Made by a program: the position numbers and the translations under genes
Notes under the pieces: model-generated
What the model was told of the DNA's origin: nothing
The model's database searches: none
Seen by the model: only the letters and a program-made list of their open reading frames with translations
DNA from: Neisseria sicca 4320
GTDB lineage: Bacteria; Pseudomonadota; Gammaproteobacteria; Burkholderiales; Neisseriaceae
Length of the DNA stretch: 64,000 nucleotides
Reading direction: 5' to 3'
Assembly (NCBI RefSeq): GCF_000193735.1
Contig: NZ_AEPF01000080.1
Coordinates: 1-64,000 of the forward strand
In this document: one piece after another, positions 41,420 through 50,821 of the stretch
Position numbering within the stretch: the stretch's first letter is position 1
Layout of the letters: every line of letters begins with the position of its first letter

Positions 41420-42168
41420 TGTTGATTCAAGCCATCACCATCTTCCCCGAAATGTTCGACAGCATCATCGAATACGGCGTAACCGGTCGCGCAAAAAAAC
41501 AAAACCTTTGGCAATTCCAAGCCATCAATCCCCGCAAATTCGCCGACAACAAACTCGGCTATATTGACGACCGCCCCTTTGGCGGAGGTCCGGGAATGAT
41601 CATGATGGCACCGCCGCTGCAAGCAGCAATAGAAGAAGCCAAACAAACATCTTCAACTCCTGCAAAAGTCATCTATCTTAGCCCGCAAGGTCAGCCGCTA
41701 ACCCACAAAAAAGCCGTAGAACTTGCAGAATCTCCGCATCTCATTCTGCTTTGCGGACGATACGAAGGAATTGACGAACGCCTGCTGCAAAGCAGCGTAG
41801 ATGAAGAAATCAGCATAGGCGACTTCGTCGTTTCCGGCGGAGAACTGCCCGCCATGATGCTGATGGATGCCGTACTCAGACTGATACCCGGCGTATTGGG
41901 CGATATACAGTCAGCCGAGCAGGATTCGTTTTCAGACGACCTACTAGACTGCCCCCATTACACCAAACCCTTAGAATTCCAAGGCATGACTGTTCCCGAC
42001 GTATTACGTTCGGGCAATCATGGCTTGATAGCCGAATGGCGGTTGAAACAATCGCTGCGGCGCACCCTGGAGCGCAGACCAGACCTACTGGAAAAGCGCA
42101 GTTTAATCCCAAAGGAATCCCGCCTCTTAAAAGAAATCTTGCAAGAGCAACAGGAAATCCAATCATAA
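41419..42168 (+). CDS. trmD: tRNA (guanine-N1)-methyltransferase
   Basis: 249 aa SPOUT enzyme: ITIFPEMFDSIIEYGVTGRA, DDRPFGGGPGMIMMAPPL, LLCGRYEGIDERLL and the knot segment SIGDFVVSGGELPAMMLMDAVLRLIPGVLG. It methylates G37 of tRNAs to prevent frameshifting. The coding sequence includes an uptake sequence read as FSDDL. Confidence 0.98.
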   Translation: MLIQAITIFPEMFDSIIEYGVTGRAKKQNLWQFQAINPRKFADNKLGYIDDRPFGGGPGMIMMAPPLQAAIEEAKQTSSTPAKVIYLSPQGQPLTHKKAVELAESPHLILLCGRYEGIDERLLQSSVDEEISIGDFVVSGGELPAMMLMDAVLRLIPGVLGDIQSAEQDSFSDDLLDCPHYTKPLEFQGMTVPDVLRSGNHGLIAEWRLKQSLRRTLERRPDLLEKRSLIPKESRLLKEILQEQQEIQS

Positions 42169-42181
42169 TTTAGGAAAAACA

Positions 42182-42547
42182 ATGAACCTGATTCAACAAT
42201 TAGAGCAAGAAGAAATTGCTCGCCTGAACAAAGACATTCCCGAATTCGCACCGGGCGACACCGTAGTCGTTTCCGTACGCGTAGTAGAGGGTTCACGCAG
42301 CCGTCTGCAAGCTTACGAAGGCGTTGTTATCGCCCGTCGTAACCGCGGCCTGAACAGCAACTTCATCGTTCGCAAAATTTCCAGCGGCGAAGGCGTTGAG
42401 CGTACTTTCCAACTCTACTCCCCTACCGTAGAAAAAATTGAAGTAAAACGCCGCGGTGACGTTCGTCGCGCCAAACTGTACTACTTGCGTGGTCTGACCG
42501 GTAAAGCAGCCCGTATTAAAGAAAAATTGCCTGCCCGCAAAGGTTAA
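42182..42547 (+). CDS. rplS: 50S ribosomal protein L19
   Basis: 121 aa bL19: FAPGDTVVVSVRVVEGSRSRLQAYEGVVIARR (split motifs), GVERTFQLYSPTVEKIEVKRRGDVRRAKLYYLRGLTGKAARIKE (split motifs). AGGAAAAACA precedes the ATG. Last gene of the operon. Confidence 0.98.
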   Translation: MNLIQQLEQEEIARLNKDIPEFAPGDTVVVSVRVVEGSRSRLQAYEGVVIARRNRGLNSNFIVRKISSGEGVERTFQLYSPTVEKIEVKRRGDVRRAKLYYLRGLTGKAARIKEKLPARKG

Positions 42548-42563
42548 GCAAAAGAACAGCAAA

Positions 42564-42593
42564 AAAAATCCCCACTTTTCAGAGGGGATTTTT
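42564..42593 (+). terminator. Terminator of the rpsP-rplS operon
   Basis: AAAAATCCCC-acttttcaga-GGGGATTTTT, a non-DUS intrinsic terminator. Confidence 0.85.
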
Positions 42594-42824
42594 ATTTTGA
42601 AACCCTTATAACGGATATTCGCAGAAATTTAATCACAAAAATATTGAGTTAAACTTAAATCAGAGCAGATCAATGAGACTGTTGACAGCAAGATGGATAA
42701 AATCATTTCACTTATTACCCTGATAACTCAATAGAAAATTATCGTTTTCAAACTAGATCAAAGTAAAGCTGACCAAGTTTAAACTTAACTCTCTACACAA
42801 CAATGTATCCTAATAAAACCCGGT

Positions 42825-43331
42825 TTACAATTCCGCCTTATCTTCCGTCTTATCCTTCTGACCGGGCAGATAAGGCATGATGACTTCAGACAATGATTGG
42901 AAATAAGGAATACTGTACGAGCTTTGCCAATCTTCCGTTTCCGGCAAATCGGTGTGGGCGCAGACCATGACCGCCAAAGTCACCAGCAACACGCCTTTGG
43001 CTGCGCCGAACACGCCGCCCAATACTCTGTTGACGCTGCCCAGCCCCATCGATGACGCTGCGTTGGTCAGTATGGTGCGCAAAAACTGCTGTAAAAAACG
43101 CGCCAAAAAGAAAATCACGACAAACGAAATGGCAACGCCCAAAGCATGCGGTTGAATCGATTTGAACGCCACTTCTGAAAACGGCACGGCAAACGTTTTA
43201 GCCAACAAAAAGGAAATCACCCACGCAAACAGCGAACCCGCTTCGGCAATGACGCCGCGCATCATCGACATCACGATACACGCCGCAATCACGCCGAAGG
43301 CGAGTATGTCGGCTAGCGGAATATCATTCAT
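42825..43331 (-). CDS. cvpA: CvpA family inner-membrane protein
   Basis: 168 aa with four membrane helices (ADILAFGVIAACIVMSMMRG, LFAWVISFLLAKTFA, LGVAISFVVIFFLARFL, GAAKGVLLVTLAVMVC) and the CvpA landmark SVNRVLGGVFGAAKG. CvpA is linked to colicin V production and envelope homeostasis. Its start overlaps the stop of the SPOR gene by 8 bases, so the two are translationally coupled. Confidence 0.9.
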   Translation of the reverse strand: MNDIPLADILAFGVIAACIVMSMMRGVIAEAGSLFAWVISFLLAKTFAVPFSEVAFKSIQPHALGVAISFVVIFFLARFLQQFLRTILTNAASSMGLGSVNRVLGGVFGAAKGVLLVTLAVMVCAHTDLPETEDWQSSYSIPYFQSLSEVIMPYLPGQKDKTEDKAEL

Positions 43332-44550
43332 TGGTTACCTGTCCGGCAATGCCGTGTACGCGCAGTTTGTTCAAGTCGCGTTCGGCGTCGTGGGCGTTTT
43401 TGTATGCACCTGATTTGACGCGGTAAACCTTGCCTTTATCCGTCATCACTTCGGTAATGGTCGAGTCGATACCTGCCGCTTTCATTTTGCGTTGCAGGCT
43501 CAAGGCGCGTTCTTTTTCAGCATAACCTGCCTGAATGGCGGCTTTTTTACCTGATTTGACTTCGGCGGTTTTGGTTTTTGCCTTTTCAGACGACCTTTCG
43601 GCAGCAGCGGTTTTCTCTGCTTTGGCTGCAGGCTCGGTTTTGGTTTTGGCAACTTTTGCTTCGGCTTCTCTTACCGCAGAAGCTTTTTTGTTGGCTGTTT
43701 CGATTTTTTCGTATTTGGAAGCATCTACCCGAATTCTTTCTTTGGATTCGAACGCAGACGCCGTGGCGGTTTCTTTGGCTTTTTCCGCTGCCGCTTTGTG
43801 TTTCGCCGCCGCTTCTTCTTTGGCTTTTAACACCTTACGTTCGGCAACGGCTTTTTCAGCTTTTTCCAATTGCGCCAGCTTGTTGCGTTCGGCTGCGGCA
43901 GCGCGTTCAGCCTTCTCGGCTTTGGCAGCTTGAAGCGCACGTTTATGCGCGGCGGCATTGGCTTCGCGTTCCGCTGCTTCTTGGGCTTGAAGCTGCTGCG
44001 CTTTACGCTGCTCTTCGCGATTACGGCGACGCTCTTCCGCGCGGCGTGCGGCTGCTTCGCGTTTGGCGGCTTCGGCCTTTTGGATTTTCTCGGATTCTTC
44101 CAAACCTTTGATGTCGCTGTCTGACAGCGTATCGTTAATCAGCACCAAAGGCGGACCTAAATCTTCGGGCGCGGCTGGCGGCGCTTCAGGTTGCGGTTCC
44201 GGCTGCGCCTGGGCATTTCGCTCCGGCGTGCCTATTTCTTGCGGCTTGTCCGCTACTTCGGCATCGGCATTTTTGGCAGCTTCTGCCGCTGCTTCCAAAT
44301 CTTCTTTGGTAGAAGGCTCCAACACGGTCGCATCTGCCAAGTTGGCAGGTTCTGCGTTGGCATTATTCTGTTGGATGGTTGTAGTTTGGGCATTTTCTTG
44401 TTGCTTGTTTTCCGGCCCGGTTGACAGGGCGACGCCCAACAAAACGGTCGATGCCGCCACCAACCCCGATGCCATAACCAAGCGGCGGCGGTTGCGGCGT
44501 TTGAGCTGTTCGTAACCGGTCAGAACTTCATTTTGCTTATTGTCAGACAT
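43324..44550 (-). CDS. SPOR-domain membrane protein
   Basis: 408 aa, type II membrane topology: short basic cytoplasmic N-terminus (KRRNRRR), one helix (LVMASGLVAASTVLLGVAL), a long Ala/Glu/Lys/Arg-rich coiled part (about 130-325), and a C-terminal SPOR domain (AIQAGYAEKERALSLQRKMKAAGIDSTITEV, YRVKSGAYKNAHDAERDLNKLR). SPOR binds denuded septal peptidoglycan, so it is probably a division or cell-wall protein similar to DedD/FtsN. Order folC-SPOR-cvpA is conserved in beta-proteobacteria. Confidence 0.88.
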   Translation of the reverse strand: MSDNKQNEVLTGYEQLKRRNRRRLVMASGLVAASTVLLGVALSTGPENKQQENAQTTTIQQNNANAEPANLADATVLEPSTKEDLEAAAEAAKNADAEVADKPQEIGTPERNAQAQPEPQPEAPPAAPEDLGPPLVLINDTLSDSDIKGLEESEKIQKAEAAKREAAARRAEERRRNREEQRKAQQLQAQEAAEREANAAAHKRALQAAKAEKAERAAAAERNKLAQLEKAEKAVAERKVLKAKEEAAAKHKAAAEKAKETATASAFESKERIRVDASKYEKIETANKKASAVREAEAKVAKTKTEPAAKAEKTAAAERSSEKAKTKTAEVKSGKKAAIQAGYAEKERALSLQRKMKAAGIDSTITEVMTDKGKVYRVKSGAYKNAHDAERDLNKLRVHGIAGQVTNE

Positions 44551-44562
44551 GGAGATTTCCTT

Positions 44563-45837
44563 TTACAACGCCGCCATTACGTCGGCAACGGTATGAAATG
44601 AGCCGAAAACAACGATTCTATCATTTTCGCCCGCCTTCGCCAAAGCTGCGCGGTACGCCTCGCGAACGGAGGTAAAAGTTTGTATATTTTCGATATTTTG
44701 TGCTTCCAGTTTCGCCTGCAAGGCTTCCGCCGTCATGCCGCGCGGCACGTCCAAAGGCGCGATATACCACTCGTCAAACTGGTCTTTAACGATTTCCAAC
44801 ACGCCGTCTATATCTTTGTCGGACAACATACTGAATACGGCGGTGCGTTTTTGTGCAAACGCTAAATTAATCAGGCTGCGGCGCAGGGCGCGGGCGGCGT
44901 GGGGATTGTGTCCGACATCCAAAACGGTCAGCGGACGACCGGGCAGGACTTGGAAACGTCCGGGGTTTTCAACCAGCAGCAAACCGCGTTTGATGGCGCC
45001 GATGTCTACCGGCAATTTGTCGTTCAAACATTCCAACACGGTCAACGCGCAGGCGGCGTTGGAAAGCTGATATGCGCCGCGCAATGCGGGGAACGGCAGG
45101 GAATTGCGGTTGCGCGCGGGGTCGTCTGAATGCTGCGGATGGAAGCGGTAGTTCCATTGTATGTTTTCCAATGAGGAAAAATCGAAATCGCGCTGTACCA
45201 TCAACAACTTCGCGCCTATGGCTTCGGCGTGTGCGACCAACGATTCGGGTGCGGGATTTTGACCACAGATTGCGGGTTTGCCGCTGCGAAACACCCCTGC
45301 TTTTTCAAAGCCGACCTGCTCGACCGTATCGCCCAAAAACGCCTGATGGTCCAAATCCACGCTGGTGACCACCGCGCAATCGCAGTCGAACACATTGACC
45401 GCATCCAACCGTCCGCCCAAGCCGACTTCCAATATCATCACATCGACTTGTTCGCGAATGAAGATATCGACCGCCGCCAAGGCATTGAATTCAAAATAAG
45501 TCAGCGATATTTCGCCGCGCGCCGCTTCGATGCGCTCGAAGGAAGCAGTGATGAGGTCGTCTGAAACCGGCTCGGCGTTGACGGCGATGCGTTCGTTGTA
45601 ACGCAACAAATGCGGGCTGGTCAGCGTGCCGACTTTGAAGCCTGCCTGTTTGTAAATCTGTGTCAGGTAGGCGCAGACCGAACCTTTACCGTTTGTTCCC
45701 GCGACAACGACGACGGGGCATTGCGGCTCGAGCTTCATGCGTTTTTTCACTTCGCTCGTGCGCTCCAAGCCCATGTCGATTAAGCCGCCGCTGTGGGCGG
45801 TTTCCAAATGCGAGAGCCAGTCTTGTAATGTTTTCAT
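44563..45837 (-). CDS. folC: Bifunctional folylpolyglutamate/dihydrofolate synthase
   Basis: 424 aa from MKTLQDWLSHLET. Mur-ligase-like: P-loop VVAGTNGKGSVCAYL, LTSPHLLRYNERI, LEVGLGGRLDAVN, DLDHQAFLGDTVE and the C-terminal LDVGHNPHAARAL. It adds Ala-less glutamate chains to folate precursors. A TTG at 45855 is open, but the ATG begins the family's conserved start. Confidence 0.94.
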   Translation of the reverse strand: MKTLQDWLSHLETAHSGGLIDMGLERTSEVKKRMKLEPQCPVVVVAGTNGKGSVCAYLTQIYKQAGFKVGTLTSPHLLRYNERIAVNAEPVSDDLITASFERIEAARGEISLTYFEFNALAAVDIFIREQVDVMILEVGLGGRLDAVNVFDCDCAVVTSVDLDHQAFLGDTVEQVGFEKAGVFRSGKPAICGQNPAPESLVAHAEAIGAKLLMVQRDFDFSSLENIQWNYRFHPQHSDDPARNRNSLPFPALRGAYQLSNAACALTVLECLNDKLPVDIGAIKRGLLLVENPGRFQVLPGRPLTVLDVGHNPHAARALRRSLINLAFAQKRTAVFSMLSDKDIDGVLEIVKDQFDEWYIAPLDVPRGMTAEALQAKLEAQNIENIQTFTSVREAYRAALAKAGENDRIVVFGSFHTVADVMAAL

Positions 45838-45972
45838 GTGTGTTTCGTTTTTCAAAAGGTCGTCTGAAACCGTCGCTTTGGAACAATGGGGACGGTTACT
45901 GCTGCTTGTGTGGACTATTTTTATATTGGGTTTAATTTGACGAGAACAAGACGGGAAACCGCCTTGCTGAGA

Positions 45973-46407
45973 TTAAATCGGATGCGCGTCATCCTGAGCC
46001 TGACACCAGCGCGCCCAAACTTTCAGACGACGGTAAGATTCTTTATCCACCATATCGGGCGTAACACATTGCCGTATCGTTTTACCGTCGGCGGTCCACT
46101 GCAAAAACAACGCGTAAGGAGTCAGCATGGTCGCGCCGTCCAACACCGCGCCCTGCCCTTCCCCGTCTTCGCAAAATATGGAAGCGCGCGCATGGCGGTC
46201 GATGGCGATTTTCTTTACCGCACCCGCCGTTCGCAAATTCACCACGCGCCAAGCGTGGACAAAACTGCCCGCCAACGCCGCCAGCCCGAACCACATCATC
46301 CAGCCGTAAAACCATATCAGGCACACGGCCACTGCGGACAAATGCAACAAGACGGACAAGGCTTTTAAAGAACGGGACGGCTTCAAGGTCGTCTGAAAAG
46401 CGCGCAT
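45973..46407 (-). CDS. YgfX-like small membrane protein
   Basis: 144 aa. Two adjacent hydrophobic helices (LKALSVLLHLSAVAVCLIWFYG, WMMWFGLAALAGSFVHAW) and a soluble C-terminal part ending with YRRLKVWARWCQ, the RRLxxWxRW pattern of the YgfX/CptA family. E. coli YgfX was linked to toxin activity on cytoskeletal proteins and pairs with SdhE. Here it follows an unknown 119-aa gene with 4 bases between, not sdhE. The N-terminus is partly encoded by an uptake sequence (FQTTL). Confidence 0.6.
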   Translation of the reverse strand: MRAFQTTLKPSRSLKALSVLLHLSAVAVCLIWFYGWMMWFGLAALAGSFVHAWRVVNLRTAGAVKKIAIDRHARASIFCEDGEGQGAVLDGATMLTPYALFLQWTADGKTIRQCVTPDMVDKESYRRLKVWARWCQAQDDAHPI

Positions 46408-46411
46408 CGCC

Positions 46412-46771
46412 TTACATCATGTTGTCGAACACAGGCGTAATGCTCAATTCTGCCTCTTCCATGTCCAAAACCATATCGTGGATTTCGGTATCGAAAAATT
46501 CCCAAAACGCCTTCAGGCCCATGTCTTGCGGCCACTTGTTTTTATCGATGTCCCAGCCTGCCAGCTCCGCCTCGAAAATCTGTTGGTAGCGTTCGTCAAA
46601 ATAGGCAATTACGGCTTCCGGCTTGTCAAACTGTGGCACGAGAAAGACGGAGCAGTTGGCACGGATTTGCTCGATGGTCAGGTCGGGCATATTTTCATCG
46701 GCTGATTTCAGCCATTCCAAAAAGCGGGCGGTCGGCTTAAGTACGACGGCGGTACGGTCAACAAAATACAT
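46412..46771 (-). CDS. Conserved hypothetical protein, 119 aa
   Basis: Starts at MYFVDRTAVVLKP with AAAGGAAAACC upstream; the longer frame to 46888 is read through an uptake sequence and is not used. Acidic and soluble: DLTIEQIRANCSVFLVPQFDKPEAVIAYFDERYQQIFEAEL (in pieces), GLKAFWEFFDTEIHDMVLDMEE. No signal peptide or known motif. It is followed after 4 bases by the YgfX-like gene; the two probably form a small operon. I do not recognise the family. Confidence 0.6.
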   Translation of the reverse strand: MYFVDRTAVVLKPTARFLEWLKSADENMPDLTIEQIRANCSVFLVPQFDKPEAVIAYFDERYQQIFEAELAGWDIDKNKWPQDMGLKAFWEFFDTEIHDMVLDMEEAELSITPVFDNMM

Positions 46772-46839
46772 GGTTTTCCTTTGAAACGGCAAAAGCAGAG
46801 ATAGCCCTTTGCCGTCTATATCTATCGGTTGCATTCGCC

Positions 46840-46883
46840 AAAGGTCGTCTGAAAGCCCAAACCTGTCTTTCAGACGACCTTTT
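46840..46883 (-). terminator. DUS-pair terminator of the ABC ATPase gene
   Basis: AAAGGTCGTCTGAAAG and CTTTCAGACGACCTTT just after the stop at 46893. Confidence 0.7.
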
Positions 46884-46892
46884 GACAAGCTG

Positions 46893-47621
46893 TTAATGCG
46901 TCATCACTTGCTGCAAGAACTGTTTGGCGCGTTCGTGTTTCGGATTGGTAAAAAACTCTTCAGGCGTTTCGTTTTCCAAAATCTGCCCTTTATCCACAAA
47001 AATAATGCGATCTGCCACTTCGCGCGCAAAGCCCATTTCATGCGTAACACACATCATGGTCATGCCGCTTTCCGCCAAGTCCTGCATCACTTTCAACACC
47101 TCGCCAACCATTTCCGGGTCGAGCGCGGAAGTCGGTTCGTCAAACAACATCACACGCGGCTCCATCGCCAACCCGCGCGCAATCGCCACGCGCTGCTGCT
47201 GTCCGCCGGAAAGCTGGCTGGGGAATGCGTCTTTTTTATGCGCCAAGCCCACGCGTTCCAACAGCTCCATCGCCTTTTCCTCAGCCTGTTCGCGGCTTTG
47301 TTTTTTCACCTTCATCGGCGACAGGATGATGTTTTCCAATACGGTCAGATGCGGATACAGATTGAAGCCCTGGAACACAAAACCCACTTCCTCGCGCACC
47401 TTGTTCAAATCCGTTTGCGGATCGGCAACATTGATACCGTCCACCCAAATCTCGCCGCTCTCAATGCTTTCAAGCTGGTTGACGGTACGGATGAGCGTCG
47501 ATTTGCCGCTGCCCGAAGGTCCGCAAACCACCACCACTTCACCCTGCTTCACTTCCAGATTGACGCCGTTGATGACGTGCAGGTCTTTGAAATGTTTATG
47601 TACGTTTTTGAATTTAATCAT
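46893..47621 (-). CDS. glnQ: Polar amino-acid ABC transporter ATPase (GlnQ-like)
   Basis: 242 aa with all ABC motifs: Walker A VCGPSGSGKSTLIRTVN, Q-loop in VGFVFQGFNLYPHLTVLEN, signature LSGGQQQRVAIARGLA, Walker B VMLFDEPTSALDPE and switch His in CVTHEMGFAREVADR. The spacing and EVLKVMQDLA pattern fit the polar amino-acid group. Its permease and binding protein are not in the window, so the substrate is unknown. Confidence 0.88.
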   Translation of the reverse strand: MIKFKNVHKHFKDLHVINGVNLEVKQGEVVVVCGPSGSGKSTLIRTVNQLESIESGEIWVDGINVADPQTDLNKVREEVGFVFQGFNLYPHLTVLENIILSPMKVKKQSREQAEEKAMELLERVGLAHKKDAFPSQLSGGQQQRVAIARGLAMEPRVMLFDEPTSALDPEMVGEVLKVMQDLAESGMTMMCVTHEMGFAREVADRIIFVDKGQILENETPEEFFTNPKHERAKQFLQQVMTH

Positions 47622-47638
47622 GTTGTTTCCAGATGTTT

Positions 47639-48418
47639 TCAGACGACCTTACGGACGAGATAATTGCTCAGTTCCACATATTTCTCCGGCGCGATATGTT
47701 CGGCGCGGTCTTGCGGGCTGATGCCGACTGCCTGTAAATCTTCGTCGCCGGCAAGCTCTTTTAAATTGTTGCGTATGGTTTTGCGGCGTTGGTGGAAGGC
47801 GAGTTTCACCAGTTTGGCAAAATGCTCGAAATCGTCCGCCTTGCCGATGCGGTGTTTCACCGGAATCATGCGCACCACCGCCGAATCCACTTTCGGCGCA
47901 GGGTCGAATGATTCGGGCGGCACGTCAATCAACAGCTCCATATCGAAAAAATATTGCAGCATCACGCCCAAGCGACCGTAGTCGTTGCTTTTCGGCGCGG
48001 CAACCATGCGTTCGACCACTTCTTTTTGCAGCATAAAGTGCATATCGACGACATCGTCCGCCACTTCCGCCAACTTGAACAAAAGCGGCGTAGAAATGTT
48101 GTACGGCAGGTTGCCGACGATTTTCTTTTTACCCGCGATGCTGTTGAAATCAAACTGCAAGACATCGCCTTCATGAATCACAAGCTTATCCGCAAACGGC
48201 AGCGTTTTCAGACGACGTACGATGTCGCGGTCGATCTCGATAACATGCAGGCAGTTCAGCTTTTTCGCCAAAGGCTCGGTAATCGCCGCCAAGCCCGGCC
48301 CGATTTCAATCACCACATCATCCGCCTGCGGACGCACGGCATTGACAATATCGGCAATAATCCGCGTGTCCTGCAAAAAATTCTGCCCGAAGCGTTTCCG
48401 GGCCTTATGTTCTTTCAT
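47639..48418 (-). CDS. rsmA: 16S rRNA dimethyladenosine transferase
   Basis: 259 aa KsgA: HKARKRFGQNFLQDTRIIADIV, SAM motif VVIEIGPGLAAITEPLAKK, IEIDRDIVRRL, and catalytic NLPYNISTPLLFKL. It dimethylates A1518/A1519 in the 16S 3' end. It lies 17 bases upstream of glnQ on the same strand. Confidence 0.96.
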   Translation of the reverse strand: MKEHKARKRFGQNFLQDTRIIADIVNAVRPQADDVVIEIGPGLAAITEPLAKKLNCLHVIEIDRDIVRRLKTLPFADKLVIHEGDVLQFDFNSIAGKKKIVGNLPYNISTPLLFKLAEVADDVVDMHFMLQKEVVERMVAAPKSNDYGRLGVMLQYFFDMELLIDVPPESFDPAPKVDSAVVRMIPVKHRIGKADDFEHFAKLVKLAFHQRRKTIRNNLKELAGDEDLQAVGISPQDRAEHIAPEKYVELSNYLVRKVV

Positions 48419-48493
48419 CGCGTCTCTTCAAACTGTCGCTTATTACAATAAGCGCGTATTGTAACTGAAAAACATAGCGTTTTGTCGGACAAG

Positions 48494-48532
48494 AAAGAGG
48501 TCGTCTGAAAACGTTTTTCAGACGACCTCTTT
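48494..48532 (-). terminator. DUS-pair terminator of the flavin oxidoreductase gene
   Basis: AAGAGGTCGTCTGAAAA and TTTTCAGACGACCTCTT; it lies 65 bases beyond the stop at 48597. Confidence 0.55.
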
Positions 48533-48596
48533 AGCTGTAACGGTAATTTCATCCCCTACCCCGCTCAAAAAATGGGTAGGCGGCTGAATCGTTTAA

Positions 48597-49736
48597 TCAA
48601 GCATCCACCGGCTTCCAGTCCGCACCTTTTACCGGCGGCAGCCAAGATTGCGTACCGCTGGCGGAAAATTCCCACAGGATGTCGGGTAAGCCGTAATGGT
48701 CGGCGCGCGTCGGGTCGAGTTGCGTTTCGATTTCGGCTTCGCGGCCTTCGCTGATTTGTGTGGCGATGTGCGGATTGATCATGACGGTTTTGCCCAATGC
48801 GATAAATTCCGCCCAGCCGGTTTCAAACGCCGCCAGAATATCGTCGGCGGCAAACAGGTTGCCCACACCGATAAGGGGCAGCTTGCCGTTGATACGGTCG
48901 TGGATAAACTGCATACGGGTTTGCGCCGTATCGCCGCCGCGTCGGATTTTCTTGTCGAATTCCCACAAGGAAACGTGCAGGTATTGCAGCGGCTTTTGTA
49001 CCAACGCGTCAATCAGCGCGCCGGTTTCAGCCATGGTCAGCCCGTCTTCGCCCGCTTCTTCGGGCGAGAAACGGTAGCCGATGATGAAATCGTTGCGTTG
49101 GTGTTTTTCACGGACGGCGGCAACGGCATCGACGACGGCGAGCGGGAAGCGCATTCTGTTTTCCAAGCTACCGCCCCATTGGTCGTTGCGGCGATTACTT
49201 TGGGCAGAGTAAAACTGTTGGATTAAATAGCCGTTCGCACCGTGGATTTCTACGCCGTCAAAGCCCGCGCGAAGTGCCAAATCGGCAGCTTGGGCGAAGG
49301 AGGCGATGAGTTCTTCCACTTCTGCGGCACTCGCTTCACGCGCTCCATCCTTTTCGCTGGCGGACGCACTGATTTTATCGCGGTGATTGAGTTCTACCAT
49401 TGCTTGGGAGCCGCCGTGATGGATTTGCAAAATCGCTTTTGCACCTTGTTTTTGAATGATTTGGGCGGTTTCTTTCAGGCTGTCGAGGCAGTGTTCGCCC
49501 GTAGCTTCAGGCTGTCCGCGGAAGGCTTTGCCGCCTTCTTGAACCAAAGTGGCGGCGGAGATAAAGAGCCCCATATCGCCTGCGCGGTTACCGAGAAATG
49601 TACTCTCTTGGTCGCTGATTAGACCGTCGGCGTGGGAACCGAAATGGGTCATGGGTGCAACAGCGAGGCGGTTTTTGACGGTTACGCCGTTGTTGAGTGT
49701 GAAAGATTGGAAAAGCGGAGCGTATTTGGGATTCAT
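48597..49736 (-). CDS. NADH:flavin oxidoreductase (Old Yellow Enzyme type)
   Basis: 379 aa TIM barrel with OYE landmarks: LAVAPMTHFGSHADG at the N-terminus, ILQIHHGGSQAM, FDGVEIHGANGYLIQQFYSAQSNRRNDQWGGSLENR (split into HGANGYL and WGGS), and GVGNLFAADDILAAFETGWAEFIALGKTVMINP. Such enzymes reduce activated alkenes or act in redox stress with FMN. It is a single gene. Substrate not predictable. Confidence 0.9.
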   Translation of the reverse strand: MNPKYAPLFQSFTLNNGVTVKNRLAVAPMTHFGSHADGLISDQESTFLGNRAGDMGLFISAATLVQEGGKAFRGQPEATGEHCLDSLKETAQIIQKQGAKAILQIHHGGSQAMVELNHRDKISASASEKDGAREASAAEVEELIASFAQAADLALRAGFDGVEIHGANGYLIQQFYSAQSNRRNDQWGGSLENRMRFPLAVVDAVAAVREKHQRNDFIIGYRFSPEEAGEDGLTMAETGALIDALVQKPLQYLHVSLWEFDKKIRRGGDTAQTRMQFIHDRINGKLPLIGVGNLFAADDILAAFETGWAEFIALGKTVMINPHIATQISEGREAEIETQLDPTRADHYGLPDILWEFSASGTQSWLPPVKGADWKPVDA

Positions 49737-49966
49737 TTTGTTCTGTCGAAATTAATAACTTCGACATAATTGGGACAAATATGGAATCATCAAGAACGAG
49801 GTCGTCTGAAAAACACGGTTTCGACGAAACGGAATGTTTTCAGACGACCTTTTGCCAACAGTTTCAAGCGTAGCCAACCGGCAAATGGACGCATCCAACG
49901 GGGTAGAAATATAAATCCTCCGCCATATCCGCTATAATCGACTCTTTTCATCCGACAGGAAGTCAA

Positions 49967-50716
49967 ATGTCCTCCAGCCGTTTCAACCAAACCGGCCCCA
50001 AAATCGGTCTGAGCGTGCGCCTTGCGGAAACGCAGGCGGAAATTGAAGCAGCACAACGCTTGCGTTATCAGGTATTCGCCCAAGAACTGGGTGCAGAAAT
50101 CGAAAGCGACGATGGTCGCGATGTCGATCCTTACGACGAACATTGCCACCACCTTTTGGCTTTTGACGACGCAACCGGAGACGTTATCGGCTGCTACCGC
50201 CTGATTACCGAAGAAACCGCCAAAAAAGTCGGTGGCTGGTATAGCGAACACGAATTTGACTTGTCCCCTTTGAAAGACATCTTGCCGCAAACCGTCGAAC
50301 TCGGCCGCGCCTGCACCCACCCCGACTACCGCAACGGCGGTTTGGTCATGCTTTTGTGGTCAGGTTTGGTCAAATTCATGAAAGACGAAAACCTGCGCTT
50401 CATGATAGGCTGCGGCAGCATTGATATGCACGACGGCGGCAGCGATGCGGCAGGTCTGTATCATGCCCTGAAATCCAAATACCTTGCGCCTGAAAAATGG
50501 TGCGTCAAGCCGCTCAATCCACTCAAGTGGGACAAAATCACCCCGTCGGACAAACCGGACGTCCCGCCGCTGATTAAAGGCTACCTTACCGCGGGAGCAT
50601 GGTTCTGCGGCGAACCTTGTGTCGATGAGGCGTTCAACTGCGCCGACGTGCTTATCATGATGGACATTACCCGCCTGGCAGACCGTTACCTTCAGCGTTT
50701 TGCCCCCAGACTATAA
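49967..50716 (+). CDS. GNAT acyltransferase (OlsB-like)
   Basis: 249 aa. Autoinducer-synthase-like GNAT fold: AETQAEIEAAQRLRYQVFAQELGAEI, VDPYDEHCHHLLAFDDATGDVIGCYRLI, VELGRACTHPDYRNGGLVMLLWSGL and GCGSIDMHDGGSDAAGLYH. These blocks match OlsB-type ornithine/acyl-ACP N-acyltransferases and hemolysin-like acyltransferases. With the PlsC-type gene 105 bases downstream on the same strand it resembles the olsB-olsA pair for ornithine-lipid synthesis, although neisserial ornithine lipids are not certain. Confidence 0.8.
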   Translation: MSSSRFNQTGPKIGLSVRLAETQAEIEAAQRLRYQVFAQELGAEIESDDGRDVDPYDEHCHHLLAFDDATGDVIGCYRLITEETAKKVGGWYSEHEFDLSPLKDILPQTVELGRACTHPDYRNGGLVMLLWSGLVKFMKDENLRFMIGCGSIDMHDGGSDAAGLYHALKSKYLAPEKWCVKPLNPLKWDKITPSDKPDVPPLIKGYLTAGAWFCGEPCVDEAFNCADVLIMMDITRLADRYLQRFAPRL

Positions 50717-50721
50717 AGACT

Positions 50722-50754
50722 AAAAGGTCGTCTGAAAACCTTTTCAGACGACCT
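50722..50754 (+). terminator. DUS-pair terminator of the OlsB-like gene
   Basis: AAGGTCGTCTGAAAA-cc-TTTTCAGACGACCT. If it acts, the two acyltransferase genes are not strictly co-transcribed. Confidence 0.65.
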
Positions 50755-50821
50755 CAACTATTGTGAAATCAACGATTTTTAGCAATTCCACCCTATACCA
50801 ATATACACACACCACAACCTT